Shown: positions 9,272 to 18,194, counted from the first letter of the stretch. The stretch is DNA of 64,000 nucleotides from Dyella sp. S184 (GCF_009766065.1 NZ_LMUE01000009.1:219830-283829); one strand, 5' to 3'. Notes: generated by a model from the letters alone, not told the origin. Translations and numbers: made by a program.

Positions 9272-10587
9272 GTGAGATGAAAGGCACCTTCCGTTCGCTG
9301 CGCAACTACAACTACCGCGTGTGGGCCAGCGGCGCGATCGTGTCGAATATCGGCACCTGGATGCAGCGCACGGCCCAGGACTGGATCGTCCTCACCCAGC
9401 TCACCCGCCACAATGCCGCTGCCGTCGGCGTGGTGATGGCGCTGCAGTTCGGGCCCCAGCTGTTGTTGCTGCCCCTGACCGGTTTTGCGGCCGATCATCT
9501 CGACCGGCGAAAACTGTTGATCGCCACCCAGGCAGCGATGGGATTGCTGGCCCTCGGGCTGGGCATCCTCACTGTCAGCGGGCTCGTGCAGTTGTGGCAG
9601 GTGTATGTGTTCGCGTTCCTGCTCGGCTGCGTCTCGGCGTTCGACTCACCCGCGCGGCAGACCTTTGTCTCCGATCTGGTCGGTGAAACCGACTTGTCGA
9701 ATGCGGTGGCACTGAATTCCACCTCGTTCAATGTTGCGCGGATGATCGGTCCCGCTGTCGCCGGCATTCTCATCGCCAGTGTGGGCACCGGCTGGGTGTT
9801 CCTGATCAACGCGGCATCCTTCGTTGCCGTGCTCTGCTCGCTGGGTTTCCTTCGTATCGGCGAACTTCACGTGGGCAGCCGGCCTGTGCGGACGCGTGGC
9901 AGCCTCGTCGAAGGCTTTCGCTATGTCTGGCGCCGACCCGACCTGAAAGCCGTGCTGCTCATGCTCTTTCTGATCGGCACGTTCGGACTCAACTTCCCGA
10001 TTTTCATCTCGACCATGTCGGTCACCGTCTTTCACGCCGGCGCGACCGAATACGGATTGCTGACCTCGGTCATGGCGATCGGCTCGGTCGCCGGCGCATT
10101 GCTGGCTGCCCATCGTGGCAAACCCCATATCGCCCTGCTGCTCGCGGGTGCGGCCGTCTTCGGGTTTGGCTTCACGCTGGCCGCGATCATGCCCAACGTC
10201 AGGCTGTTCGGCCTCGCCCTCGTCATCATCGGCGTGTCCGCACAGACACTCACCACCTCTACGATCAGCCTGGTGCAACTATCCACCGAGCCTGCGATGC
10301 GTGGACGGGTAATGGCGATCCTGCTCGCCATCGCCTTGGGCGGCACGCCCATTGGCGCGCCGTTCGTCGGTTGGGTAGCCGATACTTGCGGTCCACGCTG
10401 GGCATTGGGCATCGGTGCCGCCTCAGGTTTGGCCGCAGGGATCGTCGGGATCCATTACCTCACGAAGTACCGGCATCTACGCGTGCGCATCGAGGCTTGG
10501 CGCCTCCGCTTCAGCATCGACGACAGCGACCACATGACCGATTCACATCAATCCGGCCACCTCGCCCCCAAGCAGGAAGCCGCGTAA
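9268..10587 (+). CDS. MFS exporter (EntS/MFS_3-like)
   Basis: A 439-residue major facilitator with 10-12 membrane segments. Features include FRSLRNYNYRVWASGAIVSNIGTWMQRTAQDW at the start, the loop motif DHLDRRKLLI after helix 2, and AFDSPARQTFVSDLV. This is the pattern of the MFS_3 group that contains the enterobactin exporter EntS. The start is GTG overlapping the upstream stop. The substrate is unknown; the neighbouring marR suggests an aromatic compound or drug. A bidirectional terminator stands 58 bp downstream. Confidence 0.88.
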   Translation: MSEMKGTFRSLRNYNYRVWASGAIVSNIGTWMQRTAQDWIVLTQLTRHNAAAVGVVMALQFGPQLLLLPLTGFAADHLDRRKLLIATQAAMGLLALGLGILTVSGLVQLWQVYVFAFLLGCVSAFDSPARQTFVSDLVGETDLSNAVALNSTSFNVARMIGPAVAGILIASVGTGWVFLINAASFVAVLCSLGFLRIGELHVGSRPVRTRGSLVEGFRYVWRRPDLKAVLLMLFLIGTFGLNFPIFISTMSVTVFHAGATEYGLLTSVMAIGSVAGALLAAHRGKPHIALLLAGAAVFGFGFTLAAIMPNVRLFGLALVIIGVSAQTLTTSTISLVQLSTEPAMRGRVMAILLAIALGGTPIGAPFVGWVADTCGPRWALGIGAASGLAAGIVGIHYLTKYRHLRVRIEAWRLRFSIDDSDHMTDSHQSGHLAPKQEAA

Positions 10588-10644
10588 ACCGGAAGGCCTC
10601 GACTTTTCTCCGGACTTTTCCAGGGCGGGCAAAAATCGGGCAAT

Positions 10645-10678
10645 AAAAAAGCACCCGCGTCACCGTGGGTGCTTTTTT
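10645..10678. terminator. Bidirectional terminator, originally behind tRNA-Lys
   Basis: A run of A, the hairpin GCACCC...GGGTGC and a run of T make this a terminator in both directions. It stops the MFS unit from the left. On the minus strand it lies just past the 46-bp copy of the tRNA-Lys 3' end, so before the island inserted it was presumably the terminator of the tRNA operon. Confidence 0.8.
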
Positions 10679-10680
10679 AT

Positions 10681-10726
10681 TTGGTGGGCCGTGAAGGATT
10701 CGAACCTTCGACCAATTGATTAAGAG
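10681..10726. repeat. Left attachment site: displaced 3' end of tRNA-Lys
   Basis: 46 bp identical to 32097-32142. It contains the encoded CCA, the T arm and the anticodon 3' half of tRNA-Lys in the minus orientation but lacks the 5' half, so it is not a functional tRNA. It marks the original chromosomal downstream sequence. Confidence 0.93.
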
Positions 10727-10857
10727 CGAGTTGCAAGTATTTATTCAGACCTTCGCCCTCTGCTGACCGTCCGCCGACAATGGTCAAGAATGGCTTTGGA
10801 AAGCCGTTCATCCCTTTTCAACAAGATTGATCAAGGTGGCACTGAGTGTCTCTGAGG

Positions 10858-10877
10858 GGAGCCATGCCGGAGCCATG
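10858..10877 (+). repeat. Tandem GGAGCCATG boxes at left island end (candidate integrase arm sites)
   Basis: GGAGCCATG occurs twice with an 11-bp period, 132 bp inside the left attachment site. The same 20-bp tandem occurs at 32020-32039 at the other end in the same orientation. An 11-bp period places both boxes on one face of the helix, as expected of arm-type integrase or excisionase sites. It overlaps one possible start codon of the integrase gene. Confidence 0.5.
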
Positions 10878-10928
10878 AACCGTTTGGCGATGCTAATCTC
10901 GCCATACCCGCTTCGAGAGCCACCCCGC

Positions 10929-12500
10929 ATGCCCAACTCGACTCATATAGATAAGGTCATAGTGGTGAAGCGCGAGACGGTCAAGGTCCCCTTGACTGCC
11001 ACGCTGGTCAAAGGCCTCGATTTCAAACATTGGCCGGTGTCGCCCATGCAGTGGAACGGTCACCGCCTCGTGACCGAACCGACCCCACCGCACGTCAAGG
11101 ATTGGACGATCCGCGACACGGTGACCCGTGGCCTGGGTGTGCGTGTCACCCCCAACGCGAAATCCTATTTCGTCCAGCGCAAGCGCAAGGGCTCGACTTC
11201 CGATCGCTGGGTGCTGACCGACCAACGCAGTCTGCAAGACGCGCGCGTTCAGGCCGCCAACTGGTATGCGCGCATGGCCGATGGGGGAAACCCCACGAAA
11301 GACATCAAAGACATCGCCCAGGCAGAAGCGGCCATCAAGGCTGCCAAGTCCTATACCTTCGCGCTGGCATTTGCCGACTACATCAAAGATGGCGAAGCCC
11401 GCGTGGCAGCCCTGACCTTGCGCCCCGCCTCACTCAAAGACCGAAAGGTGGTCGTGCGCTGGATGGCGGACAGCGACCTGTGGTCCACCCCGCTGGCTCT
11501 TGTGGACACACCCATCATCAAGACGACGTTCGAACCGTTGTTTGCTGCCGCTGAGCGGGCGCGACGTGCGAAGCGGTTGAAGGATGAGGATGAACCGAAG
11601 AAACGCAGCGGCCTGGCGTCGGACTTGGCGGCAGTCCACAAGGTGTTGACCTACTGCAAAGCCTGCTGGAACTGGTCGAAGGGAACCAAAGTTGCCGTCA
11701 ATCCCTTCGCGGCCTGGGCCAAGAACACGAAGCTTCCCAAGGTCGGAAGGCGGCAAACCGTGCTGGCCACCGAGAGCAAAGACGGCACCGCGTGGCTGCA
11801 AGGGCTGGTGGCGCTCCGCGATGATGAAAACCCGATCATCGCGATGCTCGCCGACTATGTGTTGATTGCGACCCTCTGGGGCGGCCGACGCACGGAGCTG
11901 GCTGAAATCCGCTGGGTCGATGTCAACTACGGTGACATCTGGGCGTGCTTCGCGCCTGAAACCACGAAGGGCGATAAGGCTCACTATGTGCCGCTGACGC
12001 CTTGGGCGACTGAAATTCTGAAAGAACGCCACGAGAAGAACCGTGCCCAACGCTGGCCGGTGAAACGTGGCGATCGCGTGTTCCCCTACCCCACGACCAA
12101 GACCGGCAAGATCGAAGACTACCGCCCCATCATCCGCAAGCTGAAAGAACAGACCGGGCTGTGGATCCGTCTCCATGACTTGCGCCGCACGCTGGCCACG
12201 TCGGTGTTCGGGTTCGCCGGTGACTTGGGGACGGTGTCGTTTGCGCTGGGTCACACGTCGGACAAGGAAGTCACCGCAGACTACGTGCACCGCCAAGCCG
12301 CCCTCGCCGCCCTGCGCGTGCTGTATCACGGTCGAGAAAAGCACCTGCGCCAGCTGATCGGTTTGGATGCCGCACCAGCATCGGCAGCGTTCACTGACTT
12401 CCAGAAGTCGATGATCCAAACGATCCAGAACCTACTGAAACAAGCTGGGTTCGACAAGCTGCCGCCGACCGATCTGGCGGAATTGCTGCAAGCTCAATAG
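10929..12500 (+). CDS. Tyrosine-family integrase (P4-like)
   Basis: Catalyses site-specific recombination between the island and tRNA-Lys. From the start used here it has 523 residues. An N-terminal arm-binding part includes DTVTRGLGVRVTPNAKSYFV. The catalytic domain has the first Arg in WGGRRTELAEI, HxLR in RLHDLRRTLATS, the second His in LGHTSDKE and the nucleophile Tyr in TADYVHRQ. The frame is open further upstream, with ATGs at 10875 and an alternative at 10827. I chose 10929 because the upstream codons run through a repeat also found at the far end of the island. The gene reads inward from the left attachment site. Confidence 0.93.
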   Translation: MPNSTHIDKVIVVKRETVKVPLTATLVKGLDFKHWPVSPMQWNGHRLVTEPTPPHVKDWTIRDTVTRGLGVRVTPNAKSYFVQRKRKGSTSDRWVLTDQRSLQDARVQAANWYARMADGGNPTKDIKDIAQAEAAIKAAKSYTFALAFADYIKDGEARVAALTLRPASLKDRKVVVRWMADSDLWSTPLALVDTPIIKTTFEPLFAAAERARRAKRLKDEDEPKKRSGLASDLAAVHKVLTYCKACWNWSKGTKVAVNPFAAWAKNTKLPKVGRRQTVLATESKDGTAWLQGLVALRDDENPIIAMLADYVLIATLWGGRRTELAEIRWVDVNYGDIWACFAPETTKGDKAHYVPLTPWATEILKERHEKNRAQRWPVKRGDRVFPYPTTKTGKIEDYRPIIRKLKEQTGLWIRLHDLRRTLATSVFGFAGDLGTVSFALGHTSDKEVTADYVHRQAALAALRVLYHGREKHLRQLIGLDAAPASAAFTDFQKSMIQTIQNLLKQAGFDKLPPTDLAELLQAQ

Positions 12501-12553
12501 TCCTTATCGTCTGCGCGCTCGTGCCGTTGAAGGTCTGCCACAGCCAGATCCCC

Positions 12554-12889
12554 CTACTGTTCCCAAACGACAACCACGCCTGGATAGATCGCCTCAATCT
12601 GCTCCTTCGAGATCAGTTTTGGCCCCGTATGAATAAACACCTCAACGATCTTTTCCAAGCGTTCGGCATGTTTAGCCAACTCAAGAAACTGTGCCGCCAC
12701 GCCGCCGCGCGCATTCATAGGCATATTCGGCGAGAAACTCGGCACATTCGTCCGGGACGGTTTGGCCGTTTGACAGAACGACGGAACGTAATCGCCGCGG
12801 CCGGCAAATTGAATGGCTGTCTGGTAGAACCGTCCTGATGCAGTCACGAAGGTAAATTCTTGAGCATCCCCAACTTTAATCTCGTCCAT
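12554..12889 (-). CDS. Hypothetical protein (111 aa)
   Basis: Starts MDEIKVGDAQEFTFVTASGR behind a good AAGGAAG box. The C-terminal half has a predicted helix AAQFLELAKHAERLEKIVEVF and ends in a hydrophobic strand VVVVWEQ. No family is recognised and no membrane segment is seen. It converges on the integrase gene and is downstream of the DUF3800 gene on the same strand. Confidence 0.6.
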   Translation of the reverse strand: MDEIKVGDAQEFTFVTASGRFYQTAIQFAGRGDYVPSFCQTAKPSRTNVPSFSPNMPMNARGGVAAQFLELAKHAERLEKIVEVFIHTGPKLISKEQIEAIYPGVVVVWEQ

Positions 12890-12954
12890 GGGTCTTCCTT
12901 ATTTTTAGGTAAATCGACTTGTGTGAAGTGAGGCTATCACGCCTCGACCTGGCT

Positions 12955-13050
12955 TCAAGCCACTCTTGCGTCAGCGCATAGTTGAGCTCGTAAACCAGAT
13001 GAAATCCCATGTCCATGCCACCCCCTGGATCACCACACCACCACGGACAC
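12955..13050 (-). pseudogene. C-terminal remnant of a gene duplicated at 15201-15527
   Basis: The minus strand encodes [20 protein letters not shown], nearly the same as the C-terminus of the intact gene at 15201-15527 ([16 protein letters not shown]...ALTQEWL). A short in-frame deletion removes the segment between the two shared blocks. The stop codon is lost and no start belongs to it. DNA identity is high, so the copy is recent or was exchanged with the intact one. Confidence 0.6.
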
Positions 13051-13077
13051 CTCAGCACAACACGTGGCAGTGGGCCT

Positions 13078-14157
13078 TCACTCGTCACGCGCCGCTCTTG
13101 CTTCCCTGATAAAGCTAGTTGTGCCATCAACAATGCTCGTTTCGCCTGCCTGGGCATCGTTCTCGCGCGTGATGTCGGAGGAAGGCACGATCCCGTCGAT
13201 GATAAGGTTGATGAAACCGCTGGATTGCAGGGCGTCGTGGTAAGGCGTTCGTTCACGATAACCCAGGTGCACGCAGAACAAATCCATCGCCGCTCCGGCG
13301 ACCAAGTCCGCCACCTGCAACGACGGATGATCCTTGGAGTCGGCAAAGGTGAGCTCCGAGATGCGTAGAGGAAGTTCGAATTTCCGATCGCCATAGCCAA
13401 TCGTTCGTGATGACTGTGGCGTCATCAAGAGCCGAAGGTGCGGCTCACTCGTCTTCAACGGCTTCGATTGATCGTGGATCGCGTGGAACTGTCCATCGCT
13501 CTGCTTCATCCAGTAGTTGACGAGCGAAGCGAACAGGTTCGGCATGGGATCGAATGCCGCTGTCCCGATGAAGGGATCGAGGTAGCGGTGAAGGTTATCG
13601 GGTGCTTTGGCAAGACCCAGAATTGCCTGTGAGATCTCCCCATGCGTCACCGCATATTGAAGCGCGCTACACAGAACAAATGCCAAAGCCTCATAGGTCT
13701 CATCCGTAGGGCGACGGATCGCGGCAAGAAATGCCTTCAACACATTGTCCCAGCGACCGTCGGGCAGCATGAAGGGCCCGGCAAGATGAAGCATGTTGGC
13801 ATAGGCAATTTGCGCATCGCCATCGTAAAGATCCACACCGTCTTCGTGAGCCGCCGGTTCGATCAACTTGTCCACCAAGTGAGCGACCACAACGAACCGC
13901 TTATCGGCCACCATCACCTTGGTCGTAGCAGGCGTGAAACAGCTCGATGAGAAAAACCCCAGCAGCGCATCCTGACCCCGGACCGTTCCCCGCAGGACGC
14001 TGTATTTCGCTTCGTCTTGCCCCTGACGCAGCAACGGTGAAATGAGCTCTTTGCATTCGTATGCATCCAGTGACGTGGATGCCAGCGACGCCACCGGCTG
14101 AGCGTTGTTGAACAAATCGGTGCCGGTGTTACCAGCTTCATCAAAATAGAGCTTCAT
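13078..14157 (-). CDS. DUF3800 family protein
   Basis: A 359-residue protein beginning MKLYFDEAGNTGTDLFN, the acidic DEAG start typical of DUF3800. That family is suspected to have an RNase H-like fold. The C-terminal part has HPSLQVADLVAGAAMDLFC, where the Asp of QVADLVAG is also conserved in the family. An AGGA box precedes this start; the frame is open five codons more but without one. DUF3800 genes are frequent in mobile islands and near defence genes, which fits here. The biochemical role is unknown. Confidence 0.82.
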   Translation of the reverse strand: MKLYFDEAGNTGTDLFNNAQPVASLASTSLDAYECKELISPLLRQGQDEAKYSVLRGTVRGQDALLGFFSSSCFTPATTKVMVADKRFVVVAHLVDKLIEPAAHEDGVDLYDGDAQIAYANMLHLAGPFMLPDGRWDNVLKAFLAAIRRPTDETYEALAFVLCSALQYAVTHGEISQAILGLAKAPDNLHRYLDPFIGTAAFDPMPNLFASLVNYWMKQSDGQFHAIHDQSKPLKTSEPHLRLLMTPQSSRTIGYGDRKFELPLRISELTFADSKDHPSLQVADLVAGAAMDLFCVHLGYRERTPYHDALQSSGFINLIIDGIVPSSDITRENDAQAGETSIVDGTTSFIREARAARDE

Positions 14158-14363
14158 AGCCATCCTAAGCATGTTCTTAAAGAAAGGTCATCGAGCTTTC
14201 GATGTTGGTGTTACGACTACGAAAAGTCACACTGACGCGGCTCTTTGGGGTCGGCGAATGCGGGCATGCAGCGCCCACGCACATAGACCATGAAACGGAA
14301 GCAACTCGCACCGGCTCACACCACTCGCTGGTCAGAATTGGCCTCCGTTCATGCTTGACCTGC

Positions 14364-14591
14364 TTACGTCGGGAATTTCTTGCTCAACGCCGCCAACAAA
14401 TAGGCAGCTTCTTGCTTTTGCTCTGACGACGCATTGGGATGGACTTGAATGCCTTCCAGAATGGTCCCCGCTTCGGCCGGACCCATCGGCGACAAGTTGA
14501 TATGAACCTGTTGCTGAAACCCTTGTCCGTGCAGGGTCTCAACAGCGACCCGCGCCCGATTTAATTCTGCTGCGATCTCTTGATTGTTCAT
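14364..14591 (-). CDS. Small hypothetical protein (75 aa)
   Basis: Starts MNNQEIAAELNRARVAVETL and ends AAYLLAALSKKFPT. It is mostly helical with no membrane segment. It is the last of three closely packed minus-strand frames (15007 to 14364) with a 3-bp gap from the preceding one. No family is recognised. Confidence 0.5.
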   Translation of the reverse strand: MNNQEIAAELNRARVAVETLHGQGFQQQVHINLSPMGPAEAGTILEGIQVHPNASSEQKQEAAYLLAALSKKFPT

Positions 14592-14594
14592 CGT

Positions 14595-14717
14595 TCAATC
14601 CCCTGTCTGCTCATTGGGAACACTCTGCTGCGGTGCCTGCACGACTTGCTGGGCTTCTTTCAGCTTACCGCAGCAGCGAGAAGCTGCTGCGTAGTTCTGG
14701 CAGGGAGGCCCGGCCAC
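14595..14717 (-). CDS. Possible 40-aa cysteine-containing peptide gene
   Basis: A GTG start overlaps the stop of the upstream membrane protein by one base (TAGTG), with GAGGGAG just before it. The peptide has CQNYAAASRCC near its start and a Gln-rich end, QQVVQAPQQSVPNEQTGD. Tight packing between two better-supported frames is the main argument for it; it has no known relative. A longer version from an upstream ATG would overlap the neighbour. Confidence 0.3.
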   Translation of the reverse strand: MAGPPCQNYAAASRCCGKLKEAQQVVQAPQQSVPNEQTGD

Positions 14718-15007
14718 TACTCCCTCGGAGTACCGACCTCCACCCACTCTTTGCGCAACACAAACAGCCTCACACCACCGGCCACCGCGATCAACTTGAA
14801 TACGAGCGCACAAGCCAACGCGGCATAGACATGTGGCGCCCCGGGATTGTTGAGAGCGATGTCCGCAAGAGGTGTCGCCCAGTGGCCCCAGAAGAGCCCA
14901 TTGGCCGACACCAACACCATTTCATAAGCAATGGCCCAGCGGACGTAGGGACGGAACCAAGCCCGGAAGCGGTAAAACAGGGTTTGAAGGTAAAACAGAT
15001 AAAGCAT
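14717..15007 (-). CDS. Membrane protein with two helices (96 aa)
   Basis: Starts MLYLFYLQTLFYRFRAWFRP behind a GGAG box 8 bases upstream. Hydrophobic segments are at about 24-42 and 60-82, and the end is charged (RKEWVEVGTPRE). No known family. It heads a short minus-strand group of island genes. Confidence 0.6.
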   Translation of the reverse strand: MLYLFYLQTLFYRFRAWFRPYVRWAIAYEMVLVSANGLFWGHWATPLADIALNNPGAPHVYAALACALVFKLIAVAGGVRLFVLRKEWVEVGTPRE

Positions 15008-15200
15008 GAGTGAGCTCCATTGGTTTTTGTGCCCTTAGCGTAGCGTCACGAATTTGGAACCAAGTTTGCCGACATGGAGATAAAACGGGGTTGTTTGAAC
15101 AAAAACACCTTCGCCGACTATTTTCGTTATCAGGGCGACACGATGTGATCGGCTCTTAGCGCCGCCACCTATTGAACCGTAGGCGCTTGACGCTCTCCAC

Positions 15201-15527
15201 CTACAGCCACTCCTGCGTAAGCGCATCGCTGTTGCCATACAAGGCATACGCCAGCTCGTAAACCAGATGAAACCCCATGTCCATGCCGCACCCTTGGATC
15301 ACCACCCCATCGCCCTTGCCGCGACGTAAGCCGAGCACCTGGCAGACGTGATGGTTCGGGTGGATCGGACGCTCTGACCCGGGCTGCCATACCACCACAG
15401 AAAGTTCTCGACTCATCCCCGATCGGGACACGGCACGCAGGATGGTGAACACCCTGGTGCCCTTCGGCAGCCACTGGCGGAGTTGTTCAAGGGAATGTGT
15501 CTGATCGTCGGTCCGCGTGCGAGCCAT
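15201..15527 (-). CDS. Hypothetical mobile-element protein
   Basis: 108 residues from [20 protein letters not shown], with AGGA upstream; a further ATG 12 codons earlier is possible. The body contains [20 protein letters not shown] and [18 protein letters not shown], a pattern I know only from hypothetical phage and island proteins. A degraded copy of its C-terminus lies at 12955-13050 in the same island. Function unknown. Confidence 0.6.
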   Translation of the reverse strand: MARTRTDDQTHSLEQLRQWLPKGTRVFTILRAVSRSGMSRELSVVVWQPGSERPIHPNHHVCQVLGLRRGKGDGVVIQGCGMDMGFHLVYELAYALYGNSDALTQEWL

Positions 15528-15877
<350 letters not shown>

Positions 15878-16783
15878 ATGGGCAGTCGTCAGGGAAAGAT
15901 TTTGTTTAGTGTGGGCTGCATCGCGGCCCTCCTGTTTGCCGGCGCGTTACGCGCGCAACAAGGCACCGTCACTTACGTTTACACGGATCCACAGGGCACG
16001 CCTCTCGCTGAGGCTGACGTGCATGGCAACATCACTGCCACGTTTGACTATGCACCGTATGGCAGCATCGCATTAGGAACAGCGCCGAATGGCCCTGGGT
16101 ATACGGGGCATGTGAACGACCCAGACACAGGATTGGTCTATATGCAGGCTCGATACTACGACCCTGCTGTGGGGCGGTTTCTCAGTATTGATCCTGTATC
16201 GCCAAGCGCGGCCAATACGTTCAATTTCAACCGATACGACTATGGGAACAACAATCCCATCCTCAACATCGACCCGACTGGAAAAATCATCCAGATTGTT
16301 GGTGATCCGACTTTTACGGGTCAGATGCAAAACGACATCAAAACAATTCAGGCGGGAAAGGGTGGGAATGTCTTGATTGAAAAACTTCAAAACACGCCAA
16401 ACATCATCAATATTATCCAAGTAAAACCTGGAGCAGGTAACCAAACGCAGGCAGACCCTTCGGGGCTATCGGCGAATGGAGGAAAGGGAACGGGCTCCGA
16501 TGTCCGAATTGACACCACTCAGACAACGGGAGGCAAGGATGCCACCGGCAGCACCTCGCGGCCTGAGTTTGTGGGAGTTGCTCACGAATTGGGCCATGCA
16601 CGTGCCATTGACCAAGGGGTCCAAAGCTACGACAAAGGGGATGGAAAACCTGGGACTACCCCGCCCAGCGAGGTGCATTCGATGGCAAACGAGAACATGG
16701 TTCGGCAGGAACACGATGTTCCCATTCGGCCTAGCTACTACGATTCGAAGCCGCCACCGCCACCAGCAAGCAACGGACAGTAA
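15878..16783 (+). CDS. Secreted mini-RHS protein with M91-type metallopeptidase toxin domain
   Basis: A 301-residue protein. Residues 1-28 form a signal peptide (KILFSVGCIAALLFAGALRA). A short RHS-core segment follows at about 35-136, including YTGHVNDPDTGLVYMQARYY and the RHS-core end GRFLSIDP. The C-terminal domain is variable and contains HELGHA at about 236, then ENMVRQEHDVPIRPSYY, the zinc-peptidase pattern of family M91 (NleD-like). It lacks the long YD-repeat shell of full RHS toxins. GGGGGGAA precedes this ATG. A candidate immunity gene starts right after the stop. The target is unknown. Confidence 0.8.
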   Translation: MGSRQGKILFSVGCIAALLFAGALRAQQGTVTYVYTDPQGTPLAEADVHGNITATFDYAPYGSIALGTAPNGPGYTGHVNDPDTGLVYMQARYYDPAVGRFLSIDPVSPSAANTFNFNRYDYGNNNPILNIDPTGKIIQIVGDPTFTGQMQNDIKTIQAGKGGNVLIEKLQNTPNIINIIQVKPGAGNQTQADPSGLSANGGKGTGSDVRIDTTQTTGGKDATGSTSRPEFVGVAHELGHARAIDQGVQSYDKGDGKPGTTPPSEVHSMANENMVRQEHDVPIRPSYYDSKPPPPPASNGQ

Positions 16784-17170
16784 ATGTCACACATGGCCAC
16801 CCATCACGACATCAAGACCACTCGCGGTGCGCTCCTGTTTTCCCTTGCACTCCTGGCCTTCAGCGCCTCGGCACAGGGTCCAACAAATTGGAGGCCCTCC
16901 GAAAAACTTATTGGCTCCGTTGAGGCAAGCCTGACGATGCCCGCGAACACCTCATTGCGTTCGTATAGGCGTTATTACTACGGACAAGTGACGCATGGAC
17001 ATCGTTTGTTGATGGGAACCTATGTTCTTAGCCCCAACCACGCGGGGGTCCAGATTGTAAGCCCAGCACAGAGCCCCAAGATCTTCGATGGCGGCTGTTC
17101 GATCATCAACATGAAATACGACGTTGAACGGAAAAAAGTGGTGTCCATCTTTTGTAATGGGGCAGCTTAA
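16784..17170 (+). CDS. Exported small protein, candidate immunity partner of the RHS toxin
   Basis: 128 residues. A signal peptide is present (GALLFSLALLAFSASAQG, about 15-32), and the mature protein ends with two Cys (GGCSII...SIFCNG) that could form a disulfide. Its ATG directly follows the TAA of the RHS gene, so the two are co-translated. Such tight coupling and a periplasmic location fit an immunity protein for an exported peptidase, but no family is recognised and the role is inferred from position. Confidence 0.6.
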   Translation: MSHMATHHDIKTTRGALLFSLALLAFSASAQGPTNWRPSEKLIGSVEASLTMPANTSLRSYRRYYYGQVTHGHRLLMGTYVLSPNHAGVQIVSPAQSPKIFDGGCSIINMKYDVERKKVVSIFCNGAA

Positions 17171-17237
17171 ACGGGGCAACGGCTCGCGGTCAGATTGAGG
17201 CTGGCGATCAGTTGTTAGCACTCACCAAGGAGAGATC

Positions 17238-17498
17238 ATGACCCTTGAAGAACCAGATTTCGAGAAATACAAAAAGCACTTCGAAGAGCTAGCCAAGACT
17301 GTCTTAGTCAAGGATGGCCATATCGTCATAAACGTGCACAACGAATACAACATCGCCCTATCAAGTTGTAACACACACGAAAAAATTCTAGGTTGGGTTT
17401 TTCACCTCACCGAGAAAACATGGATCTCACGAGACGTTCTTCGTCGTTTCATCCTAGTTGCATGCCACGAAAACGGCCTTAAGGTTCCACATTCGTAA
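17238..17498 (+). CDS. Hypothetical cytoplasmic protein (86 aa), low GC
   Basis: Starts MTLEEPDFEKYKKHFEELAK behind a strong AAGGAGAG box. It is mixed alpha/beta, with no signal or membrane segment. Its base composition is visibly poorer in GC than that of the chromosome, as in the two genes before it. It could be a second immunity-type protein or an orphan; no family recognised. Confidence 0.6.
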   Translation: MTLEEPDFEKYKKHFEELAKTVLVKDGHIVINVHNEYNIALSSCNTHEKILGWVFHLTEKTWISRDVLRRFILVACHENGLKVPHS

Positions 17499-17677
17499 AG
17501 GTGCGCGCCGACTACTCATTCAAGGCAGACGCCTACACCACCACACCGGTCGAGCAAGCACACGAATGTCAGCGTATTCCGACAGACACACTCAGCCGGA
17601 CACACGATCATAGGGTCGTTGGCAAGTCCTGGCGGTCGCGGCGGCCCCGCCGCACCATGACCGCTGATGCACCGACC

Positions 17678-17703
17678 AAGCCGCCGCAAGGCGGCTTGTT
17701 TAT
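17678..17703 (+). terminator. Terminator of the RHS unit
   Basis: Perfect 8-bp stem AAGCCGCC/GGCGGCTT with loop GCAA (17678-17697), followed by a T-rich stretch on the plus strand. It lies between the RHS unit and the convergent XRE regulator gene. Confidence 0.75.
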
Positions 17704-18006
17704 TTATACCTTCCCCTTGCGGGAAGTAGCCTTGCGTCCACCCAGGGCTTTCTCGATTTCCGTGGCCCAGCCGATCAGATCCGTGCCGCACGCATGGCAC
17801 CAGTCGCGGATTTGCAACGGATCCAGCCGCGAGCCGCGTTCGGCGGCACTCACGTAGGTCTGCGACCGACCGAGCCGCAATGCAAACTCCGTTTGGTTCA
17901 AGCCCGTGCGCTCGCGCAGTGCGCGAAGAACGCCCAACACGATCTGATTTTCTGGCCGATACAGTGATTTCGCCGGCTGGGCTGTCGTCTTCTTCGATGT
18001 GGCCAT
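17704..18006 (-). CDS. XRE-family helix-turn-helix regulator
   Basis: 100 residues from MATSKKTTAQPAKSLYRPEN, with GGAGCAGG just upstream; an earlier in-frame start has no such site. The HTH is VLRALRERTGLNQTEFALRLGRSQTYVSAAERGSR (about 27-62). The C-terminal part, DWCHACGTDLIGWATEIEKAL, resembles short phage and island regulators. It is transcribed away from the lipoprotein genes that follow and might control them or the RHS unit. Confidence 0.8.
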   Translation of the reverse strand: MATSKKTTAQPAKSLYRPENQIVLGVLRALRERTGLNQTEFALRLGRSQTYVSAAERGSRLDPLQIRDWCHACGTDLIGWATEIEKALGGRKATSRKGKV

Positions 18007-18194
18007 GACCTGCTCCGGAACTGGACAGGCCATAAAGCTATACCGGTCAAAGCGTTACGCCTGTAGCGACTACTTGCTTAGTCGCTGTTCAACTAGACAG
18101 TCAAAATGGACGCTACTCTGGCCACGCCAGGGATCGGGCGGGTGGCCCTGGATGTATTCCGTCATCCGCTTGCACAAAACAGGGGAAACCATCC

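Noticed and set aside
10681..10726. A second tRNA-Lys gene at the left island end
   Set aside because: Only the 3' 46 bp are present; the 5' acceptor strand and D arm are missing.
10827..10928. N-terminal extension of the integrase
   Set aside because: Its codons run through the tandem boxes that recur, non-coding, at the far end of the island; a later start is more likely.
12876..13400. A 174-codon gene overlapping the DUF3800 gene
   Set aside because: Only its last third is similar to a known island gene; the rest is the shadow of DUF3800. I annotate just the remnant.
14718..14813. Longer version of the 40-codon Cys peptide gene
   Set aside because: It would overlap the membrane protein gene extensively; the GTG at the stop-start junction is the better start.
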